Assembly (NCBI RefSeq): GCF_003050835.1
Contig: NZ_QAOJ01000007.1
Span: 62,001 to 126,000 of the forward strand
From: Pseudomonas sp. GV071
GTDB taxonomy: Bacteria > Pseudomonadota > Gammaproteobacteria > Pseudomonadales > Pseudomonadaceae
Direction: 5' to 3'
DNA: 64,000 nucleotides
Of this stretch, positions 16,094-23,896 are shown piece by piece. A program made the position numbers and the translations under genes. The notes under the pieces are model-generated. The model was given only the letters and a program-made list of their open reading frames with translations, was not told the DNA's origin and did not search any database. Position 1 is the stretch's first letter. Each line of letters starts with the position of its first letter.

Positions 16094-17230
16094 CTATTCG
16101 TCGCGACGAAGATCTGGCGGAATGGGCAGATCTTTCAGCGGGTCAGGACGCTTGCCTTTGCCGGAGCGGAATTGGCGCAATTGGTAGACGTAAGCCAGTA
16201 CCTGGGCGACCGCGAGGTACAACCCGGCCGGAATCTCCCGATCCAGATCGGTGGAGTGGAAAATAGCCCGCGCCAGGCCGGGCGATTCGAGCACCATTAC
16301 CTTGTGCTCATTGGCGATCTCACGGATTTTCAGGGCGAGGAAGTCGCCGCCCTTGGCCAGCAAGATCGGTGCGCCGCCCTTGACCGGGTCGTACTTGAGC
16401 GCCACCGCGAAGTGAGTCGGGTTGGTAATCACCACGTCGGCTTGCGGCACCGCCGCCATCATCCGCCGCTCGGCCATCTCGCGCTGCATCTGGCGAATGC
16501 GCTGTTTGACCTCGGGCTTGCCCTCGCTGTCCTTGTACTCGTCGCGCACTTCCTGCTTGGTCATGAGCATTTTTTGCCGGTTGTCGTAGAGCTGGAACGG
16601 CACATCCACGGCGACGATGAAGATCAGCCCCCAGGCCATCCACATGGCGCTGCGCCCGACCACCGTAATGCTGTGCATGATCGCCGCTTCCAGCGGCTCA
16701 TTGGCCAACGCCAGAAGGTCTTGGGTATCGGCCTTGAGCACCACCAGCGCCACGATCAGGACCAGGGCGAATTTGGCCAGAGCCTTGAGCAGCTCCAGCC
16801 CGGCCTTGGCCGAGAACATGCGTTTGATCCCCGGCAATGGGTTCATGCGGCCGAAGTTCGGCGCCATCGATTGCGGCGAAAACAGCCAGCCACCCAGGGC
16901 GATAGGGCCAAGAATCGAGGCCACCAGCAATACGATAAACAGCGGAACCAATGCCATCAGGGCGATGTAAATGGCGTTTTCGAACTGCAGCGCCATGCTG
17001 CCGTCATTCATCAGCAGCTCACGGCTGAGGGTGAAATTGTCTTTCATGATGCTGATCATCGCGTCGCCAATGGCGCCGCCATAGCTCATCAACCCACCAA
17101 CCCCGGCAATCAGCACGGCAAAGGTATTGAGCTCGCGTGAACGCGCAATCTGGCCCTTTTCTCGCGACTCGCGAAGTCGCTTTTCCGTGGGCTCTTCACT
17201 CTTCTCCGCGCCATTCTCGTTCTCGGCCAT
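16094..17230 (-). CDS. flhB: FlhB flagellar export switch protein
   Basis: A 378-residue protein with four membrane helices in residues ~35-210 and a cytoplasmic domain containing the self-cleavage motif NPTH at residues 270-273 (VVITNPTHFAVAL). Cleavage between N and P lets FliK switch export from hook to filament subunits. It closes the fliLMNOPQR-flhB run, 3 bp after the fliR stop. Compare the 110-residue FlhB-CC-like protein at 999-1331, which lacks the motif. Confidence 0.97.
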   Translation of the reverse strand: MAENENGAEKSEEPTEKRLRESREKGQIARSRELNTFAVLIAGVGGLMSYGGAIGDAMISIMKDNFTLSRELLMNDGSMALQFENAIYIALMALVPLFIVLLVASILGPIALGGWLFSPQSMAPNFGRMNPLPGIKRMFSAKAGLELLKALAKFALVLIVALVVLKADTQDLLALANEPLEAAIMHSITVVGRSAMWMAWGLIFIVAVDVPFQLYDNRQKMLMTKQEVRDEYKDSEGKPEVKQRIRQMQREMAERRMMAAVPQADVVITNPTHFAVALKYDPVKGGAPILLAKGGDFLALKIREIANEHKVMVLESPGLARAIFHSTDLDREIPAGLYLAVAQVLAYVYQLRQFRSGKGKRPDPLKDLPIPPDLRRDE

Positions 17231-17233
17231 GCG

Positions 17234-18010
17234 CTATTTCGCCTGTACCAGTTCACGTAGCAGCTGCAGACAGTCAGTGACCATCGCCTGATAGTGAGAG
17301 AGAAAGTCCGACAGGCTGATCCAGATGATCACAAAGCCCATCACCAGCGTCAGCGGGAAGCCGATGGAAAAGATGTTCAGCTGCGGGGCGGCACGGGTCA
17401 TTACCCCGAATGCGATGTTGACCACCAGCAGCGCGGTGATCGCCGGTAGCACCAGCAGCAAACCGGCGGCCAATACCCAGCCCAGGCCGGTGGCGATATT
17501 CCAGAAGTGATTGGTACTCAGGCCGGTGCCGATCGGCAAGGTGACAAAGCTTTCAGCCATGATCTCGAACACTACAAGATGCCCGTTCATGGCCAGAAAC
17601 AGCAAGGTCACCATCATGGTGTAGAACTGCCCGATCACCGCCACCGACACGCCGTTGGTAGGGTCGACCATCGAGGCAAAACCAAAGCCCATCTGCGTGG
17701 CCAGAATTTGCCCGGCAATCACGAAGGCATGGAAAAACAACTGCAGGACAAACCCGAGCATCACCCCCACCAGCACTTCCTTGGCGATCAGAAACACCGC
17801 CGCCAGGTTCAGCGCATCCAGTTGTGGTGCTGGCGGCAGACTGGGGTAAATCACCAGGGTGAATCCCAACGCCAGGTAGATCCGCACACGCATCGGCACG
17901 AGTTGGGTACCAATGATCGGCATGGTCATCAGCAAGCCAGCAATGCGGAAGAACGGCAGCATGAAGCCGCCCACCCAGCCGCCGATCTGTGCACTGCTGA
18001 GCTCGAACAT
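17234..18010 (-). CDS. fliR: FliR export gate membrane protein
   Basis: A 258-residue, strongly hydrophobic protein with about six membrane segments (MLPFFRIAGLLMTMPIIGTQLVPMRVRIYLALG at the N terminus), typical of FliR/SctT length. With FliP5 and FliQ4 it forms the helical core of the export gate. It starts 3 bp after the fliQ stop and ends 3 bp before flhB. Confidence 0.96.
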   Translation of the reverse strand: MFELSSAQIGGWVGGFMLPFFRIAGLLMTMPIIGTQLVPMRVRIYLALGFTLVIYPSLPPAPQLDALNLAAVFLIAKEVLVGVMLGFVLQLFFHAFVIAGQILATQMGFGFASMVDPTNGVSVAVIGQFYTMMVTLLFLAMNGHLVVFEIMAESFVTLPIGTGLSTNHFWNIATGLGWVLAAGLLLVLPAITALLVVNIAFGVMTRAAPQLNIFSIGFPLTLVMGFVIIWISLSDFLSHYQAMVTDCLQLLRELVQAK

Positions 18011-18013
18011 GGC

Positions 18014-18283
18014 TTAGCCGATCACGTACGGAATGTTGGTGTAGAGGTTGGTGATGTATTCCATGAACGAGCGGATCAGCCAAGGGCCCGCCCAGATCAG
18101 GGTAACCAGCATCACCAGCAGACGGGGCAGAAAGCTCAGGGTCTGTTCGTTGATCTGCGTGGCCGCCTGGAACATGGCCACGATCAGGCCCACCACCAGG
18201 CTTGGCACCACCAGGATCGCCACCATCACGGCGGTGAGCCACAGGGCTTCGCGAAACAGGTCTACCGCTACTTCTGGGGTCAT
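18014..18283 (-). CDS. fliQ: FliQ export gate membrane protein
   Basis: An 89-residue protein of two long hydrophobic hairpin helices (ALWLTAVMVAILVVPSLVVG and FLPRLLVMLVTLIWAGPWL), the standard FliQ/SctS size and pattern. It packs around FliP/FliR in the export core. It sits between fliP (27-bp gap) and fliR (3-bp gap). Confidence 0.96.
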   Translation of the reverse strand: MTPEVAVDLFREALWLTAVMVAILVVPSLVVGLIVAMFQAATQINEQTLSFLPRLLVMLVTLIWAGPWLIRSFMEYITNLYTNIPYVIG

Positions 18284-18310
18284 GTGCGTTCTCCCGGCCC
18301 GGCGTGGCGC

Positions 18311-19063
18311 TTACGTGCCGCCGAAGCTGCTGGCCAAGGTGCCAATAATGAGGGCCCAACCATCGATCAAAACAAACAGCATGATCTTGAACGGCAGGGA
18401 AATGATCAGCGGTGACAGCATCATCATGCCCATCGCCATAAGGATACTGGCGACCACCAGGTCGATGATCAGGAACGGGATGAAGATCATGAAACCGATC
18501 TGGAACGCGGTCTTCAGCTCCGAGGTCACGAACGCCGGCACCAGAATGGTCAGCGGTGCCTGGTCGGCCGAGGGAATATCGGTGCGCTTGGACAGGCGGA
18601 TGAACAGTTCAAGGTCCGAAGAGCGGGTCTGCGCCAGCATGAAGTTCTTCACCGGCACTTCGGCCTTGGCGATGGCGTCCGGCGCAGTCATCTGCTCGTT
18701 CAGGTAAGGCTGCAAGGCATCGCGGTTCACCTGGTCGAACACCGGCGCCATGATGAACATGGTCAGAAACAACGCCATACCGGTGAGGATCTGGTTCGAC
18801 GGTGTCTGCTGCAGGCCCAGGGCCTGACGCAGAATGGAAAACACGATGATGATGCGGGTGAAGCTGGTCATCAGCATGACGAACGCTGGAATAAAGGTCA
18901 GCGCCGTCATGATCAGCAGAATCTGCAGGCTGACCGAATACTCCTGCTGCCCTGCCGGGTTGGTGGTCATGGTAATGGCCGGCATGCTCAGCGGGTCGGC
19001 CGCCAGAACCATCGGTGCCGCCAGGCTCAAGCCAATTGCCAGCAGCAGGCGCAACGCAGTCAT
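18311..19063 (-). CDS. fliP: FliP export gate membrane protein
   Basis: A 250-residue protein with a cleavable-looking signal peptide ([19 protein letters not shown]) and three to four membrane segments ([40 protein letters not shown]), plus the conserved [18 protein letters not shown]. Five copies form the pore entrance. The ATG at 19063 overlaps the fliO stop by one base; a GTG immediately before it (19066) is an alternative start. Confidence 0.96.
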   Translation of the reverse strand: MTALRLLLAIGLSLAAPMVLAADPLSMPAITMTTNPAGQQEYSVSLQILLIMTALTFIPAFVMLMTSFTRIIIVFSILRQALGLQQTPSNQILTGMALFLTMFIMAPVFDQVNRDALQPYLNEQMTAPDAIAKAEVPVKNFMLAQTRSSDLELFIRLSKRTDIPSADQAPLTILVPAFVTSELKTAFQIGFMIFIPFLIIDLVVASILMAMGMMMLSPLIISLPFKIMLFVLIDGWALIIGTLASSFGGT

Positions 19064-19512
19064 CACGGTTTGTCCTTCTGATCCTTGCCCAACAGCTCCA
19101 TCAGGCGCTGGGCGAACTCCGGTGTGGCAGGCTCGGCATCGGCCAATTGCACCGGCTCTTTCAAGGTGTGCAACGGCGTGATGCGCCCGGCACTGATGCC
19201 CAGCAGAATCTGCTCATTACCAACCTGTACCAGCACCAGACGGTCCCGCGGCCCCAGCGCCTGGCTGGCCACCAGTTTGATCACCTGGCCACCGCGCGGG
19301 GTGATCTGCTGCACCCGGCGCAGCAGCCAGGCCAGCACGAAAATCATGCCGATCACCAGCAACAGGCCAAGTAGGACCTGCACCAGTTGGCCGCCCATGC
19401 CACCCTCGGCCATCGGTGTGGCAATGGTTTTACCGGGCTCGGCAGCCTGTGCCGCGAAGGCCCAGCCTGCCGTGACAAGCGCCGCCACGCGGCGCAAAAA
19501 CGGAGTGGTCAT
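19063..19512 (-). CDS. fliO: FliO export apparatus assembly protein
   Basis: A 149-residue protein: signal-like N terminus ([17 protein letters not shown]), one transmembrane helix ([22 protein letters not shown]) and a small cytoplasmic domain ([20 protein letters not shown]). FliO is a scaffold that helps FliP oligomers assemble. It lies 3 bp downstream of fliN and overlaps fliP. Confidence 0.93.
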   Translation of the reverse strand: MTTPFLRRVAALVTAGWAFAAQAAEPGKTIATPMAEGGMGGQLVQVLLGLLLVIGMIFVLAWLLRRVQQITPRGGQVIKLVASQALGPRDRLVLVQVGNEQILLGISAGRITPLHTLKEPVQLADAEPATPEFAQRLMELLGKDQKDKP

Positions 19513-19515
19513 GGT

Positions 19516-19977
19516 TTAGCGCAGCTTCTTGATTCGTTCGCTTGGGCTGATCACGTCAGTCAGGCGGATGCCGAACTTCTCGTTCACCACCACCACTTCG
19601 CCGTGGGCGATCAGGGTGCCGTTTACCAGCACGTCGAGCGGCTCACCGGCCAGGCGGTCGAGTTCGATCACCGAACCCTGGTTGAGCTGCAGCAGGTTGC
19701 GAATGGTGATTTCGGTGTTGCCCACTTCCATGGAAATGGACACCGGAATATCCAGAATCACATCCAGGTTCGGCCCTTCCATGCTCACCGGCAGGTTGTT
19801 TTTCGGCGAACTGCCGAACTCCTCCATCGGTGCCCGTGGCGCGCTGTTTTCACTGGCGCTCTGGTTGAGCATCGCGTCAATGTCGTCCTGGCTCGCATCG
19901 CCAGCCTCGGAGAGCGCCGCAGCCCATTCGTCCGCCAGTGCCTGCTCTTCGGGGGAGGTTTCTTCTTCGTCTGCCAT
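19516..19977 (-). CDS. fliN: FliN C-ring switch protein
   Basis: A 153-residue FliN. The N-terminal third is acidic and disordered-looking and includes ASQDDIDAMLNQ (residues 28-39), very like the CheY-binding peptide of FliM. The C-terminal SpoA domain (LDVILDIPVSISMEVGNTEITIRNLL ... RLTDVISPSERIKKL) is standard. FliN lines the base of the C-ring and binds FliH. A 75-bp gap separates it from fliM. Confidence 0.96.
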   Translation of the reverse strand: MADEEETSPEEQALADEWAAALSEAGDASQDDIDAMLNQSASENSAPRAPMEEFGSSPKNNLPVSMEGPNLDVILDIPVSISMEVGNTEITIRNLLQLNQGSVIELDRLAGEPLDVLVNGTLIAHGEVVVVNEKFGIRLTDVISPSERIKKLR

Positions 19978-20052
19978 GTGTTCCTCGCCTTGCGTTATCC
20001 GGTGTAGTGCATGTGTGGGTGAGCTGATGGCTGTGGGCTGATGCGCCCGCTA

Positions 20053-21018
20053 TCAGCGTTCAATCGGTTCCAGCACCTGGAAGGCCAGGTTGCCTTTGTG
20101 CGCGCCGAGCTTGACCTTGAAGGCCGGTACGCCGCTGGCGCGCATGATCATTTCTTCGGGCATGTCCACCGGGATCACATCGCCGGGCTGCATGTGCAGG
20201 ATGTCGCGCAGCTTCAGTTGGCGACGGGCAATGGTCGCGCCCAACGGTACGCTGACATCCAGAATGTCTTCGCGCAGGGCCTTGACCCAACGCTCGTCCT
20301 GGTCGTCGACATCGGACTGGAAACCGGCGTCGAGCATGTCGCGGATCGGCTCGATCATCGAATACGGCATGGTTACGTGCAGGTCGCCGCCACCGCCGTC
20401 CAACTCGATGTGGAAGGTCGACACCACGACTACTTCGCTTGGGCTGACGATGTTGGCCAGGGCCGGGTTCACTTCCGAGTTCATGTACTCGAAGTTCACA
20501 TCCAGCACCGCGTGCCAGGCTTCCTTGAGGTCGACGAACGCCTGGTCCAGCACCATGCGCACGACGCGCAGTTCGGTGGGGGTGAATTCGCGGCCTTCGA
20601 TCTTGGCGTGACGGCCATCGCCGCCGAAGAAGTTGTCCACCAGCTTGAACACCAGCTTGGCGTCGAGAATGAACAGACCGGTGCCGCGCAGCGGTTTCAT
20701 CTTCACCAGGTTGAGGCTGGTGGGCACGTACAGCGAGTGCACGTATTCGCCGAACTTCATCACCTGCACACCGCCCACGGCCACGTCGGCGGAGCGGCGC
20801 AACAGGTTGAACATGCTGATACGGGTGTAGCGGGCAAACCGCTCGTTGATCATTTCCAGGGTGGGCATGCGCCCGCGCACGATGCGGTCCTGGCTGGACA
20901 GGTCGTAACTCTTGACGCTGCCGGGAATGGCGGCGTCTTCGGTTTCCACCGCGCCGTCGTCGACACCATGCAACAGGGCATCGATTTCATCCTGGGACAA
21001 CAGGTCTTGGACGGCCAT
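20053..21018 (-). CDS. fliM: FliM C-ring switch protein, CheY-P target
   Basis: A 321-residue FliM. The N-terminal peptide LLSQDEIDALLHGVDD (residues 6-21) contains the classic EIDALL CheY-P docking motif. The middle CheC-like domain includes GGDGRH and SPSEVVVVSTFHIEL, and a C-terminal SpoA domain (LGATIARRQLKLRDILHMQPGDVI) follows. Its start is 31 bp after the fliL stop. Confidence 0.97.
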   Translation of the reverse strand: MAVQDLLSQDEIDALLHGVDDGAVETEDAAIPGSVKSYDLSSQDRIVRGRMPTLEMINERFARYTRISMFNLLRRSADVAVGGVQVMKFGEYVHSLYVPTSLNLVKMKPLRGTGLFILDAKLVFKLVDNFFGGDGRHAKIEGREFTPTELRVVRMVLDQAFVDLKEAWHAVLDVNFEYMNSEVNPALANIVSPSEVVVVSTFHIELDGGGGDLHVTMPYSMIEPIRDMLDAGFQSDVDDQDERWVKALREDILDVSVPLGATIARRQLKLRDILHMQPGDVIPVDMPEEMIMRASGVPAFKVKLGAHKGNLAFQVLEPIER

Positions 21019-21049
21019 CTGCGTTACCTACTGAGAGCTGAAAACGGGG

Positions 21050-21604
21050 TTATTGAAGAACAATGTTGGTGAACAGCACTTGTTCGATGGTGGTATCACC
21101 CACCTCTTTCTTGGCCAGTTCCTGCACGCTGGCGGTGGCCAGCTGACGCAGCATTTCCTTGCCCACCGGGGTAGCCAGGTTGTCAAAATTCTGCCCGGAG
21201 AACAGCAACACCAGATTGTTGCGCAACACCGGCATATGCACCTTGAGGGCGTCGATCTTCGCCTGGTCGCGGCCCATCAGGGCGACGCTGACCTGCATGT
21301 AGCGCTGGCGACCGTTAACGTTGAAATTGACGATAAAGGCCGGCGCCAGCACTTCGTAAATCGCTTCTTTCTTCAGCGGTTTGCCGTCCGGGCCTTTGCC
21401 CTCTTCGGCAGCGCCGTGCTCACCTTCTTTGGCCGCTTCGGCCGCAGGGGCACTCTTGTGCAGGAAGAACCAGGTGGCGCCGACCGAGCCGCCGACCGCA
21501 ATCAGCAGACCGACCACGATCAGAATGATCAGCTTCAGCTTGCCCTTGCCAGGAGCCGGAGCGGCGCCATCGGCCGGGGGTGCTGCTTTTTCTTTCTTAG
21601 CCAT
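21050..21604 (-). CDS. fliL: FliL basal-body/stator-associated membrane protein
   Basis: A 184-residue protein with a Lys/Pro/Ala-rich cytoplasmic N terminus, one transmembrane helix (LKLIILIVVGLLIAVGGSVGATWFFL) and a periplasmic domain (FIVNFNVNGRQRYMQVSVALMGRD). FliL rings surround stators and support torque. It is the first gene of the fliL-flhB run and has a near-perfect sigma-54 promoter 51 bp upstream. Confidence 0.95.
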   Translation of the reverse strand: MAKKEKAAPPADGAAPAPGKGKLKLIILIVVGLLIAVGGSVGATWFFLHKSAPAAEAAKEGEHGAAEEGKGPDGKPLKKEAIYEVLAPAFIVNFNVNGRQRYMQVSVALMGRDQAKIDALKVHMPVLRNNLVLLFSGQNFDNLATPVGKEMLRQLATASVQELAKKEVGDTTIEQVLFTNIVLQ

Positions 21605-21654
21605 GCCAATAATCCGTCACTGATCGGAATTCTATCCGTGTTCAAAGGGTTAGG

Positions 21655-21670
21655 AGCAAGTGTTATGCCA
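21655..21670 (-). promoter_or_regulatory. Sigma-54 (-24/-12) promoter of the fliL operon
   Basis: On the minus strand TGGCAT-N5-TTGCT matches the TGGCAC-N5-TTGCW consensus at 10 of 11 defined bases, with GG and GC correctly spaced. Transcription would start near 21643, ~40 bases before fliL. RpoN/FleQ control of this operon is established in P. aeruginosa. Confidence 0.85.
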
Positions 21671-21809
21671 GCTTGCCAGGCACAAGTGCTAACAAGCTGT
21701 TTGCACGGCAGTTGCTCACTAATGGATGCAGCAAACATAGCGGAGGATGCGCCGGGAATATACCAGCAAGTGCGCCCCGCGCCGGCTCCCCTGTTTTTCT
21801 GAAGCCAAT

Positions 21810-21842
21810 CTGCGCCGTTGGTTCTAAGCCAACGGGGCGCAG
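21810..21842. other. Intergenic hairpin between fliK and fliL
   Basis: CTGCGCCGTTGG pairs with CCAACGGGGCGCAG (two extra G in the right arm) around TTCTAAG. It lies in the 382-bp gap 21605-21986, between the fliK terminator and the fliL promoter. No gene is visible in that gap. Confidence 0.6.
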
Positions 21843-21894
21843 CGATATACCAGCCGGGCTAAGCCCTGTCACTGAAAATTGCCCCGCAGACACA

Positions 21895-21931
21895 ACAACG
21901 CCCGCGTACCAGAGCGGTACGCGGGCGTTGT
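21895..21931. terminator. Strong hairpin terminator downstream of fliK
   Basis: A perfect 16-bp inverted repeat (left arm ACAACGCCCGCGTACC, loop AGAGC) lies 56 bp past the fliK stop. The A/T-poor flanks make it a weak intrinsic terminator by U-tract, but stem strength and position separate fliK from the fliL operon. Confidence 0.75.
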
Positions 21932-21986
21932 CAGTCTAGATCACCGGCGCCTGGCGATCAGCTCGCCGTGCGCGGGCGCGGTCACA

Positions 21987-23294
21987 TTACGCGTAGTAAT
22001 CCACCAGGCCGCGGCCACCCGCTACTGAGCCGCTGCTGCGGATCTCGCTGGTACTGACGCTGATCTCTTCATCACCGCCACCAAAGCCATTGTTGCTGGA
22101 ACCACCACGGTTCTGCTGACCGTCATTGCCGTTCTGCCCGGCCCACCCGCGGTTCAGCGACTGGTCGGAAACGTTGACGTCCATGCTCATGCCCTGCTGG
22201 GTGAACATCTCCCGCAGGCGATGCATCGACTCTGTCACCGCATCACGCACGCCCATGTGCGGGCTGGCGAAGGTCACCTGAGTGGCCTGATCCTGGCCCA
22301 TGTTGATGCGCACTTCGAGGCGGCCCAGGTCTGGCGGATCGAGTTGGATATCGGCCGACTTGAGGTTCTGGCTGGACATCCACATCACCTTGTCCACCAC
22401 CTCGTCGGTCCACACACCCTGCTGCATGGACACCGGTGCACCCGGAACCAATGGCGTGCGTTGTGCCTGAGTAACCTGCTGGTTGACCGCCTGGTTCAGC
22501 GCGCTGAGCTTGTTGGCAAAGGCGTCGCTGTGCAGGTCGGTGTTGCTGTCTTTCAGCGCCTCGATGCCGTCTTTGCCTTTGTCCAACAACGCCAGTTCGT
22601 CGGTCACCTGGCTCTCACCCCCTTCGGGCTTGGCGGTGAGCTGAGCCATGGCGGCGGCAAAGTCCTGGCCACCGGTCTGCCCGGCCTGGGCAGCGGATGG
22701 GTTAGTACCGCCCTTCTGCGTCGCCGCTTGGGCCTTGGCCGCCAGATCGAGGACCAGGTCAACGCCCGGCAATTCACTCATGGCATCCACTTGCGGATCG
22801 TGGCCGTCGTCTTCGGCTTGGGTGATCTGTGGGGTCACCAGGCCGGTCAGCGACAACGGGATCTCCAGGGTGTCGTCACCCTCACCCGTGGTCGGCAAGG
22901 CGCTGTCTTCGGTAGCCGCCGGCTGCAGATTCTGGCCGGCCAAGGCCAGCAGAATCATCGGATCGAGCACCGGCTCGGCGTCGGCGCTCTCGGCGTCGGT
23001 CGGCAACGGTTTGCCGCTATCGGCAACTTCCGGCTCGGCTGTGGTTGCCGTTGCCGGCGCGTCGGCGGCCATCTCCTTGTCGTCAGCCTTGTCATTGGCC
23101 TTGGCATGCTTGGCTTTTGCCGCCGCTTCGTTGCGGTCGACAGCCTTGTCCTGGCGCTCCTTGGCGTACACCTTGGCGAAGCTGGAAGCATCGTCGTTGC
23201 TGGGCTCGGCCTGTTTCGGCTGAGGCTTTGCAGACGCCGCTTGCGGCTTGGCCACGGGGGCGGAATTCAGGAGTGGATCTGAGGCAACGGACAT
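21987..23294 (-). CDS. fliK: FliK flagellar hook-length control protein
   Basis: A 435-residue secreted molecular ruler. Residues 1 to ~290 are low-complexity, Ala/Asp/Gln-rich and probably unfolded. The C-terminal Flg_hook domain (DEVVDKVMWMSSQNLKSADIQL, DPPDLGRLEVRI, ATQVTFASPHMGVRDAV) contacts FlhB, and a Gly/Asn-rich tail follows. It is monocistronic here, between a sigma-54 promoter and a terminator. A second FliK-like protein is at 1-1002. Confidence 0.95.
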   Translation of the reverse strand: MSVASDPLLNSAPVAKPQAASAKPQPKQAEPSNDDASSFAKVYAKERQDKAVDRNEAAAKAKHAKANDKADDKEMAADAPATATTAEPEVADSGKPLPTDAESADAEPVLDPMILLALAGQNLQPAATEDSALPTTGEGDDTLEIPLSLTGLVTPQITQAEDDGHDPQVDAMSELPGVDLVLDLAAKAQAATQKGGTNPSAAQAGQTGGQDFAAAMAQLTAKPEGGESQVTDELALLDKGKDGIEALKDSNTDLHSDAFANKLSALNQAVNQQVTQAQRTPLVPGAPVSMQQGVWTDEVVDKVMWMSSQNLKSADIQLDPPDLGRLEVRINMGQDQATQVTFASPHMGVRDAVTESMHRLREMFTQQGMSMDVNVSDQSLNRGWAGQNGNDGQQNRGGSSNNGFGGGDEEISVSTSEIRSSGSVAGGRGLVDYYA

Positions 23295-23334
23295 TTAGCA
23301 CTCTCTCCGTGCGGATGGGTCGTGCCAGGGATAT

Positions 23335-23350
23335 AGCAAGGTGTGGGCCA
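23335..23350 (-). promoter_or_regulatory. Sigma-54 (-24/-12) promoter of fliK
   Basis: The minus strand reads TGGCCC-N5-TTGCT, one mismatch from consensus with correct GG/GC spacing. The start site would be near 23323, ~29 bases before the fliK ATG. Confidence 0.82.
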
Positions 23351-23370
23351 AGTTTGTATCGGCAATGAAA

Positions 23371-23482
23371 ACTACTGCGCTCGGCCATGCGGCGTTAAAA
23401 ACAGACTCGCAATGCTCATTGGCTACAGCCAACTCCGCTTGCTCGCCTGTTTTTGCCTTGCCTGGCCTTCGCTCGCTACGTT
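23371..23482 (+). repeat. Dispersed ~115-bp hairpin repeat, copy A
   Basis: Conserved blocks ACTACTGCGCTCGG, GCGGCGTTAAAAA, TGCTCATTGGCTACAGCCAA, TTTTTGCCTTGCCT and CTTCGCTCGCTACGTTT match the copy at 63028-63142 (opposite strand). The AAAAACAG/CTGTTTTT arms close a stem over the TTGGCTACAGCCAA palindrome. It lies between the fliK promoter and hptB. Confidence 0.85.
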
Positions 23483-23506
23483 TTCTAATTGGTGTAAGGA
23501 GACAAG

Positions 23507-23866
23507 TCAGAGCAAGGAAAACCGCTGGCGTTCGGACTTGAGCAGAATGCGCACGATGGCGAACTCACGTTCGATCTGTTCCAGCACCTCGGGGGCATCG
23601 TCGAGGACGGTGTCGCTGCGCGAGTCGTCCTCCAGTTGCTTGCACAGCTGCGCCAGCAAAGGCGCGCCCATGTTGCTGCAACTGCCTTTGAAGCTGTGGG
23701 CGGCCAGGCGCAGCTCATGGCCGTCGCCATTGCGCAAGGCTTCGTGCAGCAGGCGCAGGCGCTCTTCGGAATCAGCCACGAAGGTATCCAGCAACAACGG
23801 ATACTCGGCTTCCATGATGTCCTGCAGACCAGCCAGCACGGCACTGTCGAGATGAATATCAGCCAC
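23507..23866 (-). CDS. hptB: HptB histidine phosphotransfer protein
   Basis: A 119-residue single Hpt domain with phospho-acceptor His57 in AAHSFKGSCSNMGA. In P. aeruginosa HptB takes phosphate from several hybrid kinases and passes it to HsbR, tuning the HsbA/FlgM/HsbD balance and the RsmY output. Here it is the last gene of the hsbA-hsbR-hptB run, 30 bp after hsbR. Name based on sequence and conserved order. Confidence 0.9.
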   Translation of the reverse strand: MADIHLDSAVLAGLQDIMEAEYPLLLDTFVADSEERLRLLHEALRNGDGHELRLAAHSFKGSCSNMGAPLLAQLCKQLEDDSRSDTVLDDAPEVLEQIEREFAIVRILLKSERQRFSLL

Positions 23867-23896
23867 CTAACCTCTCCCTGAGCGCAACGCCAGCGA

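Noticed and set aside
21673..21939. Short frames in the fliK-fliL gap
   Set aside because: They cross the hairpin and terminator, lack ribosome sites and resemble no protein family.
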